From contig CAMAYJ010000022.1 in the NCBI GenBank assembly GCA_945862505.1, positions 1 through 35,583 on the forward strand: 35,583 bases of DNA. The letters run 5' to 3'. The translations under genes and the position numbers were made by a program. Below are positions 1 to 7,242 of the stretch, piece by piece. The notes under the pieces were generated by a model. It searched no databases. It saw only the letters and a program-made list of their open reading frames with translations, and was not told the origin of the DNA. The stretch comes from Bifidobacterium breve (lineage in GTDB: Bacteria; Actinomycetota; Acidimicrobiia; Acidimicrobiales; Acidimicrobilacustridaceae). The stretch's first letter is position 1; the number at the start of each line of letters is the position of its first letter.

Positions 1-974
1 GCCCGAACCGTCACATTCACACCGAGTTCGAGCAGCTCATTGGCGAACTGCTGGACCTTCGCAGGCGATGAACCAGTTGTTGGCCATCCGGGCGTGTCAT
101 TGAGGGGGATGAGGTTGACGTGGGCGCGCAGTCGTTTGGTTGCCGCGGCCAGTTCACGTGCGTCAGACGGCCGATCGTTGACGTCGGCGATCATGGCCCA
201 TTCAAACGACAGACGTCGATTTTTTACCTTCAGGTACTCCTCGCACGCGTCGTACAGATCGGCGAGCGGATAGCGACGGTTGATGGGCACGAGTTCGTCG
301 CGCAACTCATCATTTGCGGCATGGAGAGACACGGCAAGGTTGACCGGGAGTGGTTCATCAGCAAGTTTGCGAATGCCAGGAATGATTCCAACGGTGGAGA
401 TCGTGAGATGGCGAGCCGAGATGCCGATGTCGCTGTGTATGCGATGCACGGCTCCGATCATGCGGTCGTAATTCGCCATTGGTTCACCCATTCCCATGAA
501 CACGATGTTGGAAACGCGGCGGGGCGTTGGACCTTCGTTCGCTCGTCGAGCAGCGCGCACAACTTGTTCGACAATTTCGCCAACGGTGAGGTTCCGCTCG
601 AATCCGCCCTGACCTGTTGCGCAAAATCCGCAGGCCATCGCGCAACCGGCCTGTGTGCTTACGCACACCGTTGAGCGTTCGGGGTAATGCATGAGAACGG
701 TTTCGACTGAGGCGCCGTCGGCAAGTTTCCAAAGCCACTTCACGGTGTCGCCGTCAGCAGTGGCTGATTCGGTCACCATCTCGAGTGCCGATGGAAGGGT
801 TTCAGCGAGCTGCACTCGAAGCGCAGCGGGCAGCGATGTGATGTCTTTCGGCTCGGCGAAGTCGACGTAGAGGCCCTTCCATAACTGGTCGAGGCGGTAT
901 CGCGGCTCTCCGTCGAGGATCTGGGTGAGCGCATCTCGATCGGCATCGAAAAGCGAAAGGTTCGCTGAGGTCAT
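1..974 (-). CDS. rlmN: 23S rRNA / tRNA adenine-C2 methyltransferase RlmN (3' end cut by window)
   Basis: Radical-SAM enzyme that methylates C2 of A2503 in 23S rRNA, and of A37 in some tRNAs. Translating the minus strand from ATG at 974 gives 324 codons running off the left edge. Family members are about 340-380 aa, so only some 20 C-terminal residues are missing. The radical-SAM cluster motif CxxxCxxC is seen at Cys111, Cys115 and Cys118 (GCAMACGFCATG), followed by GGFERN and then VFMGMGEPMANYD. The last residues, GVNVTVR, match the family C-terminus. The start overlaps the stop of the upstream mshD-like gene by four bases (ATGA), so the two are probably translationally coupled in one operon. 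Identification is firm. Confidence 0.95.
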   Translation of the reverse strand, partial: MTSANLSLFDADRDALTQILDGEPRYRLDQLWKGLYVDFAEPKDITSLPAALRVQLAETLPSALEMVTESATADGDTVKWLWKLADGASVETVLMHYPERSTVCVSTQAGCAMACGFCATGQGGFERNLTVGEIVEQVVRAARRANEGPTPRRVSNIVFMGMGEPMANYDRMIGAVHRIHSDIGISARHLTISTVGIIPGIRKLADEPLPVNLAVSLHAANDELRDELVPINRRYPLADLYDACEEYLKVKNRRLSFEWAMIADVNDRPSDARELAAATKRLRAHVNLIPLNDTPGWPTTGSSPAKVQQFANELLELGVNVTVR

Positions 975-1591
975 GACGCGTCACCATCAGGAAGGGCCCA
1001 CCAACTGTGAGCGTCATGGTGAGAAAACCCGAGATCTCGGTATAACGAAACTGCAGCAGTGTTGTCGTGCTCGACGTGCAACATGCCGACTGTGACTGAC
1101 TGCGCCGCGAGATAGGCGAGCCCAGCGAGAGTTAACGCGCGTCCGAGGCCCGACCCATGGAAGTCAGGGTCCACAGCGATGACGTAAATCTCACCGAGTT
1201 CGCGTTCGCTATCGGTCGCAGGATGGATCTTCGTCCAACAGAACCCGGCGAGTTCACCATTGACCTCGTGCAGCAGAAACCCTTGAGGATCGAACCAAGG
1301 TTCGCTGATCCGATCAGCGAGTTGAGCCAGTGTCAATCCTGATTGGTCAGGATGCCAAGCAAATGCGCGGTTGTTGACCCGTAAAAACGCTTCGTCGTCC
1401 TGACCGGGCAGAAACGCCCGGGTGGGGAGGGGAGTCTCGGGGGCTGGCAGGGGTAAAGAGATTCGCAGCTGTTCAACGCGGCGCGTGAGCACAAGACCGG
1501 CGGCGATCGCCTCGGAGGCGTCAGCCTCGGTGGCGGGTTCAGACTCAAGGCGCACGAGTCGACCAGTTCTGTCTCGAAGTTCATTGCGCAC
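971..1591 (-). CDS. mshD: MshD-like GNAT acetyltransferase (probable mycothiol synthase)
   Basis: A 206-aa GNAT protein. The segment EPWFDPQGFLLHE, the WTKIHP motif, LGEIYVIAVDPDFHGSGLGRALTLAGL (acetyl-CoA pyrophosphate loop) and SLYRDLGF match the C-terminal catalytic domain of mycothiol synthase, which acetylates Cys-GlcN-inositol in the last step of mycothiol synthesis. Characterised MshD proteins are about 300 aa with two GNAT domains; here nearly the whole N-terminal domain is absent. The GTG start at 1591 lies 6 nt after a TAGGGT hexamer on the minus strand, which suggests a leaderless message. Diverges from nth and is followed by rlmN with a 4-base overlap. Another GNAT function is possible because of the short N-terminus. 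Confidence 0.75.
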   Translation of the reverse strand: MRNELRDRTGRLVRLESEPATEADASEAIAAGLVLTRRVEQLRISLPLPAPETPLPTRAFLPGQDDEAFLRVNNRAFAWHPDQSGLTLAQLADRISEPWFDPQGFLLHEVNGELAGFCWTKIHPATDSERELGEIYVIAVDPDFHGSGLGRALTLAGLAYLAAQSVTVGMLHVEHDNTAAVSLYRDLGFSHHDAHSWWALPDGDAS

Positions 1592-1597
1592 GGGCGG

Positions 1598-1603
1598 ACC
1601 CTA
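1598..1603 (-). promoter_or_regulatory. -10 element of leaderless mshD promoter
   Basis: TAGGGT read on the minus strand, then six bases (CCGCCC), then the GTG start at 1591. No Shine-Dalgarno sequence is present. It forms an inverted pair with the TAGGGT of nth 16 bp away. Confidence 0.6.
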
Positions 1604-1619
1604 CCGGTGTCGGCGGCAG

Positions 1620-1625
1620 TAGGGT
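1620..1625 (+). promoter_or_regulatory. -10 element of nth promoter
   Basis: TAGGGT followed by nine bases and the ATG of nth at 1635. No Shine-Dalgarno sequence lies between, so a leaderless or near-leaderless message is likely. Divergent to the mshD promoter. Confidence 0.5.
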
Positions 1626-1634
1626 CCCGTCTCC

Positions 1635-2276
1635 ATGGCAAAGCCCCGATCTCCAAAGGGACGAGCGAAAGAAACCCTCGCCCGCCTCGACCTCGAGTAT
1701 CCCGATGCGCAGTGTGAACTTGACCATCGCAATCCGTATGAACTTTTGGCAGCGACGATCCTGTCGGCACAGTGCACCGATGTTCGAGTGAACCAGGTGA
1801 CTCCGGCCTTGTTCGAGCGATTCCCGAGCCCCGAGGATCTCGCGGTTGCCGATCCAATTGATGTCGAAGAGTTGGTTCGGAGCACAGGGTTCTACAAAAA
1901 CAAAGCTCGTTCTTTAATCGGCATGGCTCAAGCGCTGGTTGAACGGTTTGATTGCGCAGTTCCTTCGGCCATGGAAGACCTGGTCACGGTTCCCGGAGTG
2001 GGACGTAAGACTGCAAACGTCGTGCGCAGTGTGGCTATGGATCTCCCCGGGCTTCCCGTCGATACCCATGTGGGCCGACTGTCGCTCCGGCTTGGTCTGA
2101 CCACCGAAACCGATCCCGTCAAAGTCGAATACGTGCTCGACGACATGATTGAGCCTGCCGATTGGGGAAGATTCAGTTTGTTGTTGATTCTCCATGGCCG
2201 CCGAGTGTGCGCGTCGCGAAAAGCGCGATGCGTCGATTGTGTGCTCGCCGATTTCTGTCCGTCGGCATCGATCTGA
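1635..2276 (+). CDS. nth: Endonuclease III (DNA glycosylase/AP lyase)
   Basis: Base-excision repair enzyme removing oxidised pyrimidines and nicking abasic sites. The 213-aa protein has the helix-hairpin-helix and Gly/Pro-Asp signature: VPGVGRKTANVV with catalytic Lys125, and VDTHVGRLS with catalytic Asp143. The C-terminus carries the [4Fe-4S] pattern C-x6-C-x2-C-x5-C at Cys192, Cys199, Cys202 and Cys208. Length is normal for the family. The start is the first ATG after a promoter shared divergently with mshD. It is followed by about 280 bp without a long ORF, containing a candidate small RNA and a terminator. Confidence 0.95.
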   Translation: MAKPRSPKGRAKETLARLDLEYPDAQCELDHRNPYELLAATILSAQCTDVRVNQVTPALFERFPSPEDLAVADPIDVEELVRSTGFYKNKARSLIGMAQALVERFDCAVPSAMEDLVTVPGVGRKTANVVRSVAMDLPGLPVDTHVGRLSLRLGLTTETDPVKVEYVLDDMIEPADWGRFSLLLILHGRRVCASRKARCVDCVLADFCPSASI

Positions 2277-2382
2277 CCGCGAAACTTCGTCGACAAATTT
2301 GAGGGTCAGATGACACAGACCAAAAAGACCTTTGTCGCAAAAGCTGCGCGAGACGATCAAATTTTCGCGATAAGTTGACCGA

Positions 2383-2480
2383 GTCAGGCTCCCGCCGCCT
2401 GACACGGCGACAATCATCTGGGATCCGCCGCCCAGTGTCGCCTTGACGACGCCCCCTTGTGGGGCGTCGTCATCCTTTTT
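2383..2480 (+). ncRNA. Candidate structured small RNA or leader of three hairpins
   Basis: In the 279-bp gap between nth and the next gene three hairpins follow each other. Hairpin 1 is 2383-2389 paired with 2397-2403 (GTCAGGC/GCCTGAC, 7-nt loop). Hairpin 2 is 2406-2412 with 2436-2442 (GGCGACA/TGTCGCC), continued after a 5-nt bulge by CTGGG/CCCAG (2418-2422 with 2431-2435). Hairpin 3 is the terminator at 2444-2472 with a T run. A TAAGTT hexamer at 2371-2376 would place the 5' end at about 2383, exactly at hairpin 1; no good -35 is seen. It could be a free small RNA, the structured end of the nth mRNA, or an attenuator-like leader of the his operon. No known family was recognised. Confidence 0.4.
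2444..2480 (+). terminator. Strong intrinsic terminator
   Basis: A perfect 12-bp stem (2444-2455 with 2461-2472, TGACGACGCCCC pairing GGGGCGTCGTCA) with loop CTTGT, followed by TCCTTTTT. It reads on the plus strand only; the minus-strand side has no T run. It lies 168 bp after nth and 76 bp before the next start. Confidence 0.85.
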
Positions 2481-2543
2481 GCTCCGATTCACGCGAGCCG
2501 CGGCCGGTCGCGGCTGTCGCGATCGAAACTCCGCTGAGTCTGA

Positions 2544-2549
2544 AAGACT
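2544..2549 (+). promoter_or_regulatory. Possible -10 element of leaderless small gene
   Basis: AAGACT, one mismatch from TANNNT, lies exactly 6 nt before the GTG at 2556. Its last five bases equal those of the uvrB hexamer TAGACT, which has the same spacing. Confidence 0.35.
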
Positions 2550-2555
2550 GCGTCT

Positions 2556-2747
2556 GTGCACAGTGAACATGCCCAGTTGTCGAGCGCGACCACCTCACTT
2601 GAGGAACTCCTTGATCGGGTGACCTCTACCGCCGAAACGGTCTTAGCTGCGGGCGATGAATCGCTTGCCTCGGATTTGTTCGAGGTCGAGCGATCGTTAC
2701 GCACCGCTCACCGTCGCCTCGTGGCTGCAGCACGTCGGGCAAGCTGA
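2556..2747 (+). CDS. Small helical protein of unknown function
   Basis: A 63-aa product from GTG at 2556 to TGA at 2747. It is rich in Ala, Glu, Leu, Ser and Arg, with heptad-like spacing (LEELLDRVTSTAETVL and VERSLRTAHRRLVAAARR), so it is probably all-helical and soluble. There is no signal peptide or membrane segment. It stands between the terminator and hisD on the same strand, ending 52 bp before the preferred hisD start. The function is unknown. Being real is supported by position, codon pattern and the 6-nt spacing to a -10-like hexamer, but such a short ORF remains uncertain. Confidence 0.5.
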   Translation: MHSEHAQLSSATTSLEELLDRVTSTAETVLAAGDESLASDLFEVERSLRTAHRRLVAAARRAS

Positions 2748-2785
2748 AACCAGTAAACCTCTCCGGTTCATGGCGGGCCGACCGC

Positions 2786-2791
2786 TAGCGT
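2786..2791 (+). promoter_or_regulatory. -10 element of hisD operon promoter
   Basis: TAGCGT within the decamer CCGCTAGCGT (2782-2791), eight bases before the GTG at 2800, with no Shine-Dalgarno sequence. The same decamer precedes hisI and trpF. Confidence 0.55.
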
Positions 2792-2799
2792 CCTATGTC

Positions 2800-4104
2800 G
2801 TGTTGAACAGACTCGATCTCCGAGGAAGGAATGGCGACAAACTCGTTGCGGAACTCCCGCGTCCCGATCCGGGCGGCGAGGGTCCAACCGAGGCAGTTCG
2901 CACCATCATCGCTGAGGTTCGCTCTGGTGGCGATTCTGCAATTCGATCCCTGACGGAAAAATTCGACGGCGTGAACATCGCTGATTCACGTGTCAGTCGT
3001 GAAGCGCTACTCGAAGCACTCGCAACGATTCCGTCGGAACTCGCCGACGCCCTGACCGAAGCCGCTGATGCGGTTCGAACATTTCATGTTGCGCAACTTC
3101 GCGAGGAACACACTGTTGTTCGCGGAGGTATCAGCGTGACCGGTCGGTCCGTTCCCGTCGATCGTGCTGGTTGCTATGTCCCGGGCGGTCGCGGCGTCTA
3201 CCCATCGTCGGTCCTGATGACGGTGATTCCCGCCCGTGTTGCCGGAGTACCCGAGATTGTCCTGTGCGTTCCGCCCGATCGAGAGACCGGAAAGATCGCG
3301 CCTGCGACACTTGCGGCGGCTGCCATTGCTGGGGCTGACGAAGTCCGAGCAATCGGGGGCGCTCAAGCGATTGCTGCAATGGCGTACGGGACCGAAACGC
3401 TTCGTCCCGTCGATGTCATCGCTGGTCCCGGTAATGCCTTTGTGGCCATCGCAAAACGCGAAGTAGCGGGGCGCGTCGGCGTGCCAATGGCCTTCGCCGG
3501 TCCTTCTGAAATTGTTGTGGTCGCCGACGAGACAGCTCCGGCCGATTTCGTAGCGATCGACCTCATGGTTCAAGCCGAACATGGCCCCGACGGACTCGCC
3601 TGGTTAGTCACCTGGGACGAAGCCGTTGCTGATGCTGTCGACGCAGCACTGGTTCGACTCGTGGCTGAGGCGCCTCGACGATCTGAGATTGAGTCGACAT
3701 TCGCTTCAGGCGGTTTCTGCGCGCTGGTTGATTCTCGCGAAGCGGCGATCGCTGTCGTCAATCACATCGCCGCTGAACACGTTGAGATCATCACCGCCGA
3801 TGCCGCAACGCTTTCTGCCGGGGTCCGTCATGCCGGCGCGGTATTCCTTGGTCCCCTCGCGCCCGCCTCAATTGGCGATTACGTGGCTGGTCCGAGTCAT
3901 GTGTTGCCCACCTTTGGCACAGCAAGATTCGGCAGTGCCCTCACTGTCGACGACTTCACCAAACAGGTTCACGTTGTTGAAGTGACTCGTGCTGGATTCG
4001 ACGCGGCTGCGCCAGTGGTTGCGGCAATTGCCGACGCCGAAGGGTTCATGACGCACGCTGAGTCGGTGCGTCTTCGTAGCCGCGCACTCGAGGCTGAATC
4101 ATGA
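2800..4104 (+). CDS. hisD: Histidinol dehydrogenase
   Basis: Catalyses the last two steps of histidine synthesis, L-histidinol to L-histidine with two NAD+. From GTG at 2800 the protein is 434 aa, the usual family length, and starts LNRLDLRG as in actinobacterial HisD. Signature stretches include GCYVPGGRGVYPSSVLM, DVIAGPGNAFVAIAKREV, QAEHGPDGLAW (zinc-site Gln and His), HIAAEHVEI and the C-terminal VDDFTKQVHVVE with its His ligand. The frame is open upstream to 2656, and ATG at 2770 is an alternative start. GTG 2800 is preferred because it fits the family N-terminus and lies just after a -10 hexamer. The stop overlaps the hisC start by four bases. Confidence 0.93.
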   Translation: MLNRLDLRGRNGDKLVAELPRPDPGGEGPTEAVRTIIAEVRSGGDSAIRSLTEKFDGVNIADSRVSREALLEALATIPSELADALTEAADAVRTFHVAQLREEHTVVRGGISVTGRSVPVDRAGCYVPGGRGVYPSSVLMTVIPARVAGVPEIVLCVPPDRETGKIAPATLAAAAIAGADEVRAIGGAQAIAAMAYGTETLRPVDVIAGPGNAFVAIAKREVAGRVGVPMAFAGPSEIVVVADETAPADFVAIDLMVQAEHGPDGLAWLVTWDEAVADAVDAALVRLVAEAPRRSEIESTFASGGFCALVDSREAAIAVVNHIAAEHVEIITADAATLSAGVRHAGAVFLGPLAPASIGDYVAGPSHVLPTFGTARFGSALTVDDFTKQVHVVEVTRAGFDAAAPVVAAIADAEGFMTHAESVRLRSRALEAES

Positions 4105-5165
4105 TCACTCCTCGTGACAACGTTGCGCTGATGCAGGGCTACCACTCGCCTCAGGTCGATGTCGCCGTTCGTCTCAATACCAATGAAGCCCCGGATGCTC
4201 CGCCCGAGGCCTGGACCAACGCGCTCTCAAGCGCTCTCCAGAGCATCGACTGGAATCGTTATCCCGATCGCGCGGCGACGGAATTGCGGACTGCAATCGG
4301 CTCGCTCCATGGCGTCGGCCCGGAACAGATTTTTGTTGCCAATGGCTCGAATGAAGTCCTGCAGACGGTCATGCTCGCCTTTGGTGGGTCTGGTCGCACC
4401 GCGGCTGTGTGGGAGCCCACCTACGCGCTGCACAGTCACATCTCTCGAATCACAGGCACGGCCGTCATCGAAGGCGAGCGAGCAAGGGATTTCTCTACCG
4501 ATATCGCTGAGGTTCGGCGAGTTATCGATGAGGCGAGACCAGAAGTCAGTTTTCTGTGTTCGCCCAATAACCCCACGGGCGTTGTCGACGATGAAACAAC
4601 CGTGCGTTCTGTTCTCGAAATGGTGACCGCCATCGATGGACTGCTTGTCGTTGACGAGGCCTACGGGCAATTCGCGCCGTGGTCGGCCGATGTTCTCATT
4701 GGTGAAGATGTGCCGCTTGTTGTCACTCGAACATTTTCGAAAACATGGTCGATGGCAGCATCGCGATTGGGTTATCTGGTCGGTCCCGAGTGGATCGTGG
4801 CGGAACTCGAAAAAGTGGTGTTGCCCTATCACCTCGATGCGTTCAAACAATTAGCGGGCACATTGGCGCTGGCTCATGTCGCTGAAATGAACGAGCGCGT
4901 GAGCCGCCTCGTCGAAGAGCGAGGGCGGTTGGTCTCGCGTCTGAGCGAACTCGATGTCGACGTTTGGCCTTCGGGTGCCAACTTTGTTTTGTTTCGACCG
5001 CGTTCGGTCGACGGTGGCCATGTGTGGCAGCGCTTAGTCAATCGATCTGTACTTGTCCGTAATTGTTCGTCGTGGCCGCGCCTTGAAGGTTGTTTGCGTG
5101 TCACGATCGGTACACCCGGTGAGGACGATCTGTTCCTTTCCGCTCTTGAGGAGGCCCTCCAGTGA
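4101..5165 (+). CDS. hisC: Histidinol-phosphate aminotransferase
   Basis: PLP-dependent class I/II aminotransferase converting imidazole acetol-phosphate and glutamate to histidinol-phosphate. The 354-aa sequence shows RLNTNEAPDAPP near the N-terminus, NGSNEVL, CSPNNPTG, VVDEAYGQF and the Schiff-base Lys214 in TRTFSKTWSMAASRLGY. The conserved Arg lies in the C-terminal LRVTIG. The ATG at 4101 overlaps the hisD stop (ATGA), and its own stop overlaps the hisB start (GTGA), showing a tightly coupled his operon. The length is normal. Confidence 0.93.
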   Translation: MITPRDNVALMQGYHSPQVDVAVRLNTNEAPDAPPEAWTNALSSALQSIDWNRYPDRAATELRTAIGSLHGVGPEQIFVANGSNEVLQTVMLAFGGSGRTAAVWEPTYALHSHISRITGTAVIEGERARDFSTDIAEVRRVIDEARPEVSFLCSPNNPTGVVDDETTVRSVLEMVTAIDGLLVVDEAYGQFAPWSADVLIGEDVPLVVTRTFSKTWSMAASRLGYLVGPEWIVAELEKVVLPYHLDAFKQLAGTLALAHVAEMNERVSRLVEERGRLVSRLSELDVDVWPSGANFVLFRPRSVDGGHVWQRLVNRSVLVRNCSSWPRLEGCLRVTIGTPGEDDLFLSALEEALQ

Positions 5166-5776
5166 GTGCAACACGAACCGACGATGGTCGCCGAGCCGCA
5201 ACAGTTGCTCGCGCTACCTCAGAAACTTCAATCGAGATCGAGATCGATCTTGATGGTCAGGGTCGCCACGAGACCTCAACCGGCCTTCCCTTCTTCGATC
5301 ACATGCTGGCACAACTTGGTCGTCACAGCGGGTTCGATCTCATTGTGCGCGCTGAAGGCGATCTACAGATCGACGCGCACCACACTGTTGAAGACGTCGG
5401 CATCGCCGTTGGCGAGGCATTCGCAGTCGCGCTCGGAAATAAAGCTGGTGTTCGTAGGTTTGCCTCGAATCGAGTTCCTTTAGACGAAGCACTTGTCGAC
5501 GTCGCGCTCGATCTTTCCGGTCGGCCGTTTCTTGTTTACGAGGTTGCGTTTCCCGGCGAAAAGATTCTGAGTGATCCGCCATTCGATCCGCAGCTGATCG
5601 AAGAGTTCTGGCGCGCCTTTGCAACTTCGGCAGCGCTCACGCTGCACATTTCATTGGTGCGTGGGGTCAACACTCACCACATCATCGAAGCAACGTTCAA
5701 AAGCGTTGCTCGGTCACTTCGTGACGCCGTGCGTATCGAAGGTGGGGGAGTTCCTTCCACCAAGGGCGTGTTGTGA
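5162..5776 (+). CDS. hisB: Imidazoleglycerol-phosphate dehydratase
   Basis: Dehydrates imidazole glycerol phosphate to imidazole acetol phosphate, the step before HisC. The 204-aa single-domain protein lacks the phosphatase domain found in enterobacterial HisB. Both metal-binding motifs are present: DAHHTVEDVGIAVGEA and, near the C-terminus, NTHHIIEATFKSVARSL. FFDHMLAQLGRHSGFDL is also typical. It starts at GTG 5162 in a GTGA overlap with hisC and ends in a GTGA overlap with hisH. The histidinol-phosphate phosphatase must be coded elsewhere. Confidence 0.95.
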   Translation: MSATRTDDGRRAATVARATSETSIEIEIDLDGQGRHETSTGLPFFDHMLAQLGRHSGFDLIVRAEGDLQIDAHHTVEDVGIAVGEAFAVALGNKAGVRRFASNRVPLDEALVDVALDLSGRPFLVYEVAFPGEKILSDPPFDPQLIEEFWRAFATSAALTLHISLVRGVNTHHIIEATFKSVARSLRDAVRIEGGGVPSTKGVL

Positions 5777-6411
5777 CGAACGATGACCGACCGCTTGTTG
5801 CGGTTCTTGATTACGGCATCGGAAATCTGCGTTCGGCCCAAAAAGCGTTGGAGCGAGTTGGCGCCAATGCCCAACTCACCTCTGATCATGGTTTGATCGC
5901 CGAGGCCGATGCCGTTGTCCTGCCTGGGGTGGGAGCATTCGGCGCGTGCATGGCCGCGCTTCGTGATCAAGATCTCGACGAGGTCGCGGTGGCCGCGACT
6001 TCCGATGGTCGTCCGTTCCTCGGGGTCTGTGTCGGGATGCAGATGCTGTATGAAGGCTCCGATGAATCTCCCGGCGCAACTGGACTTGGGGTACTGCCCG
6101 GGCGGCTGCGTCTTCTTCCCGACACCGTCAAGCGACCGCAGATGCAATGGAACCTTGTCGATGTCCGCCGGCCAAGCCGCCTCTTCGCAGCGATCGAAGA
6201 TCCGGTGTGGATGTATTTCGTGCATTCCTACGCCGCCGATGGTGATGATCCATCTGTCATCGCCACCTGTGACTACGGCGGTCCGGTTGCTGCAGCTATT
6301 GAGCGCGGAGCACTTTGGGCCACGCAGTTTCATCCGGAGAAGTCGGGGGCTGTTGGCCTCGAGCTTTTACGCGGCTTTGTCGATGCGGCTCGCACAAAAG
6401 TTGGAGCCTGA
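5773..6411 (+). CDS. hisH: Imidazole glycerol phosphate synthase, glutaminase subunit
   Basis: Class I glutamine amidotransferase that feeds ammonia to HisF. The 212-aa sequence begins DRPLVAVLDYGIGNLRSAQKALERVG. The nucleophile is Cys86 in FLGVCVGMQMLYEGS; the His187/Glu189 dyad is in ATQFHPEKSG. PGVGAFGACM forms the oxyanion region. The GTG start overlaps the hisB stop by four bases; the stop overlaps the hisA start by one base. Its partner HisF is encoded after hisA, the common order. Confidence 0.95.
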   Translation: MTNDDRPLVAVLDYGIGNLRSAQKALERVGANAQLTSDHGLIAEADAVVLPGVGAFGACMAALRDQDLDEVAVAATSDGRPFLGVCVGMQMLYEGSDESPGATGLGVLPGRLRLLPDTVKRPQMQWNLVDVRRPSRLFAAIEDPVWMYFVHSYAADGDDPSVIATCDYGGPVAAAIERGALWATQFHPEKSGAVGLELLRGFVDAARTKVGA

Positions 6412-7142
6412 TGGATCTCTATCCCGCAATTGATCTTCTCGATGGTCGAGCCGTTCGTCTTTACCAAGGCGATTACGCGCGTGAGACCGTCTATAACGAC
6501 GATCCGATTGCGCAAGCGAAGGAGTTTGCCGCCGCCGGCGCTCGATGGATCCATGTGGTCGACCTTGACGCTGCCCGAACGGGTGCGCCGCGTAATCGCG
6601 ATGTCATCGCTGCAATCTGCGACGCAGTTGATGTGCCTATTCAGACTGGTGGCGGTGTTCGTAGTGAGGCAGCGGCCGATGCGCTGTTTGATCTCGGTGT
6701 GACTCGGGTTGTTCTCGGCACGGCTGCACTCGAGGATCCAGAACTCGTTCGACTCTTGGCTTCGCGTCACCCCGTTGCGGTCGGTCTCGATGCCCGCGGT
6801 CGCGAGGTTGCGGTGCGTGGTTGGGAAGAAGGCTCTGGCCAAGATCTCCTCGATGTCGCTCGCGGATTTGCCGATGCCGGAGTCGAGGCGCTCATCGTCA
6901 CCGAAATTGGCCGAGATGGCACGCTTGAAGGTCCTGATCTCGATGGACTCGGCGAGGTTCTCGAGGCCACCGAGTTGCCGGTGATTGCATCAGGCGGCGT
7001 CGGTTCGTTAGCGGACATTGTCGCTCTTAATGCGTTGCGATCAGCCGGGCGGCGGCTTTCTGGCGCGATCGTAGGACGAGCGCTGTACGAGGGTGAATTC
7101 ACATTGAGCGACGCGCTCGCATCGGTTTCTGTAAAACCCTGA
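6411..7142 (+). CDS. hisA: ProFAR isomerase HisA
   Basis: A (beta/alpha)8-barrel that isomerises ProFAR to PRFAR. From ATG 6411 the protein has 243 aa. The N-terminal catalytic Asp lies in [19 protein letters not shown] and the second in [15 protein letters not shown]; phosphate-binding loops are TGGGVRS and ASGGVGSL. Many actinobacteria use the bifunctional PriA, which also performs the TrpF reaction. A separate trpF lies at 13733, so a HisA-only role is likely here (inference). The start is set by the TGATG junction with hisH; reading further upstream would enter hisH. Confidence 0.92.
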   Translation: MDLYPAIDLLDGRAVRLYQGDYARETVYNDDPIAQAKEFAAAGARWIHVVDLDAARTGAPRNRDVIAAICDAVDVPIQTGGGVRSEAAADALFDLGVTRVVLGTAALEDPELVRLLASRHPVAVGLDARGREVAVRGWEEGSGQDLLDVARGFADAGVEALIVTEIGRDGTLEGPDLDGLGEVLEATELPVIASGGVGSLADIVALNALRSAGRRLSGAIVGRALYEGEFTLSDALASVSVKP

Positions 7143-7164
7143 CTCTCGTCCTCCAGCGCGGTTC

Positions 7165-7170
7165 TACACT
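7165..7170 (+). promoter_or_regulatory. -10 element inside the his operon, before hisF
   Basis: TACACT, six bases (CCGAAG), then ATG at 7177. This gives a second, internal, leaderless promoter for the short ORF and hisF. Confidence 0.55.
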
Positions 7171-7176
7171 CCGAAG

Positions 7177-7242
7177 ATGGATGCTTCCGATTGGAACTCG
7201 CGCTACGACACGGCAGAGTTGATCTGGAAAGACGATCTATGA
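7177..7242 (+). CDS. 21-codon leaderless ORF coupled to hisF; possible methyltransferase N-terminal relic
   Basis: ATG at 7177 opens a 21-aa ORF ending at TGA 7240-7242, which overlaps the hisF ATG (ATGA). It lies six bases after a TACACT hexamer. The core [12 protein letters not shown] resembles the extreme N-terminus of small class I SAM methyltransferases, which typically read W-D-x-R-Y then E-L-V-W; here nothing of the SAM-binding fold follows. It may be the stump of a deleted methyltransferase gene whose promoter and start now serve hisF, or a coupling leader peptide. Translation is not proven. Confidence 0.45.
   Translation: MDASDWNSRYDTAELIWKDDL

Noticed and set aside
1-738. Plus-strand open frames at the left edge
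   Set aside because: The minus strand encodes RlmN with radical-SAM cysteines through the whole stretch.
2383-2480. T-box or histidine attenuator before hisD
   Set aside because: No T-box AGGGTGGNACCGCG-like sequence, no run of His codons and no alternative antiterminator stem were found.
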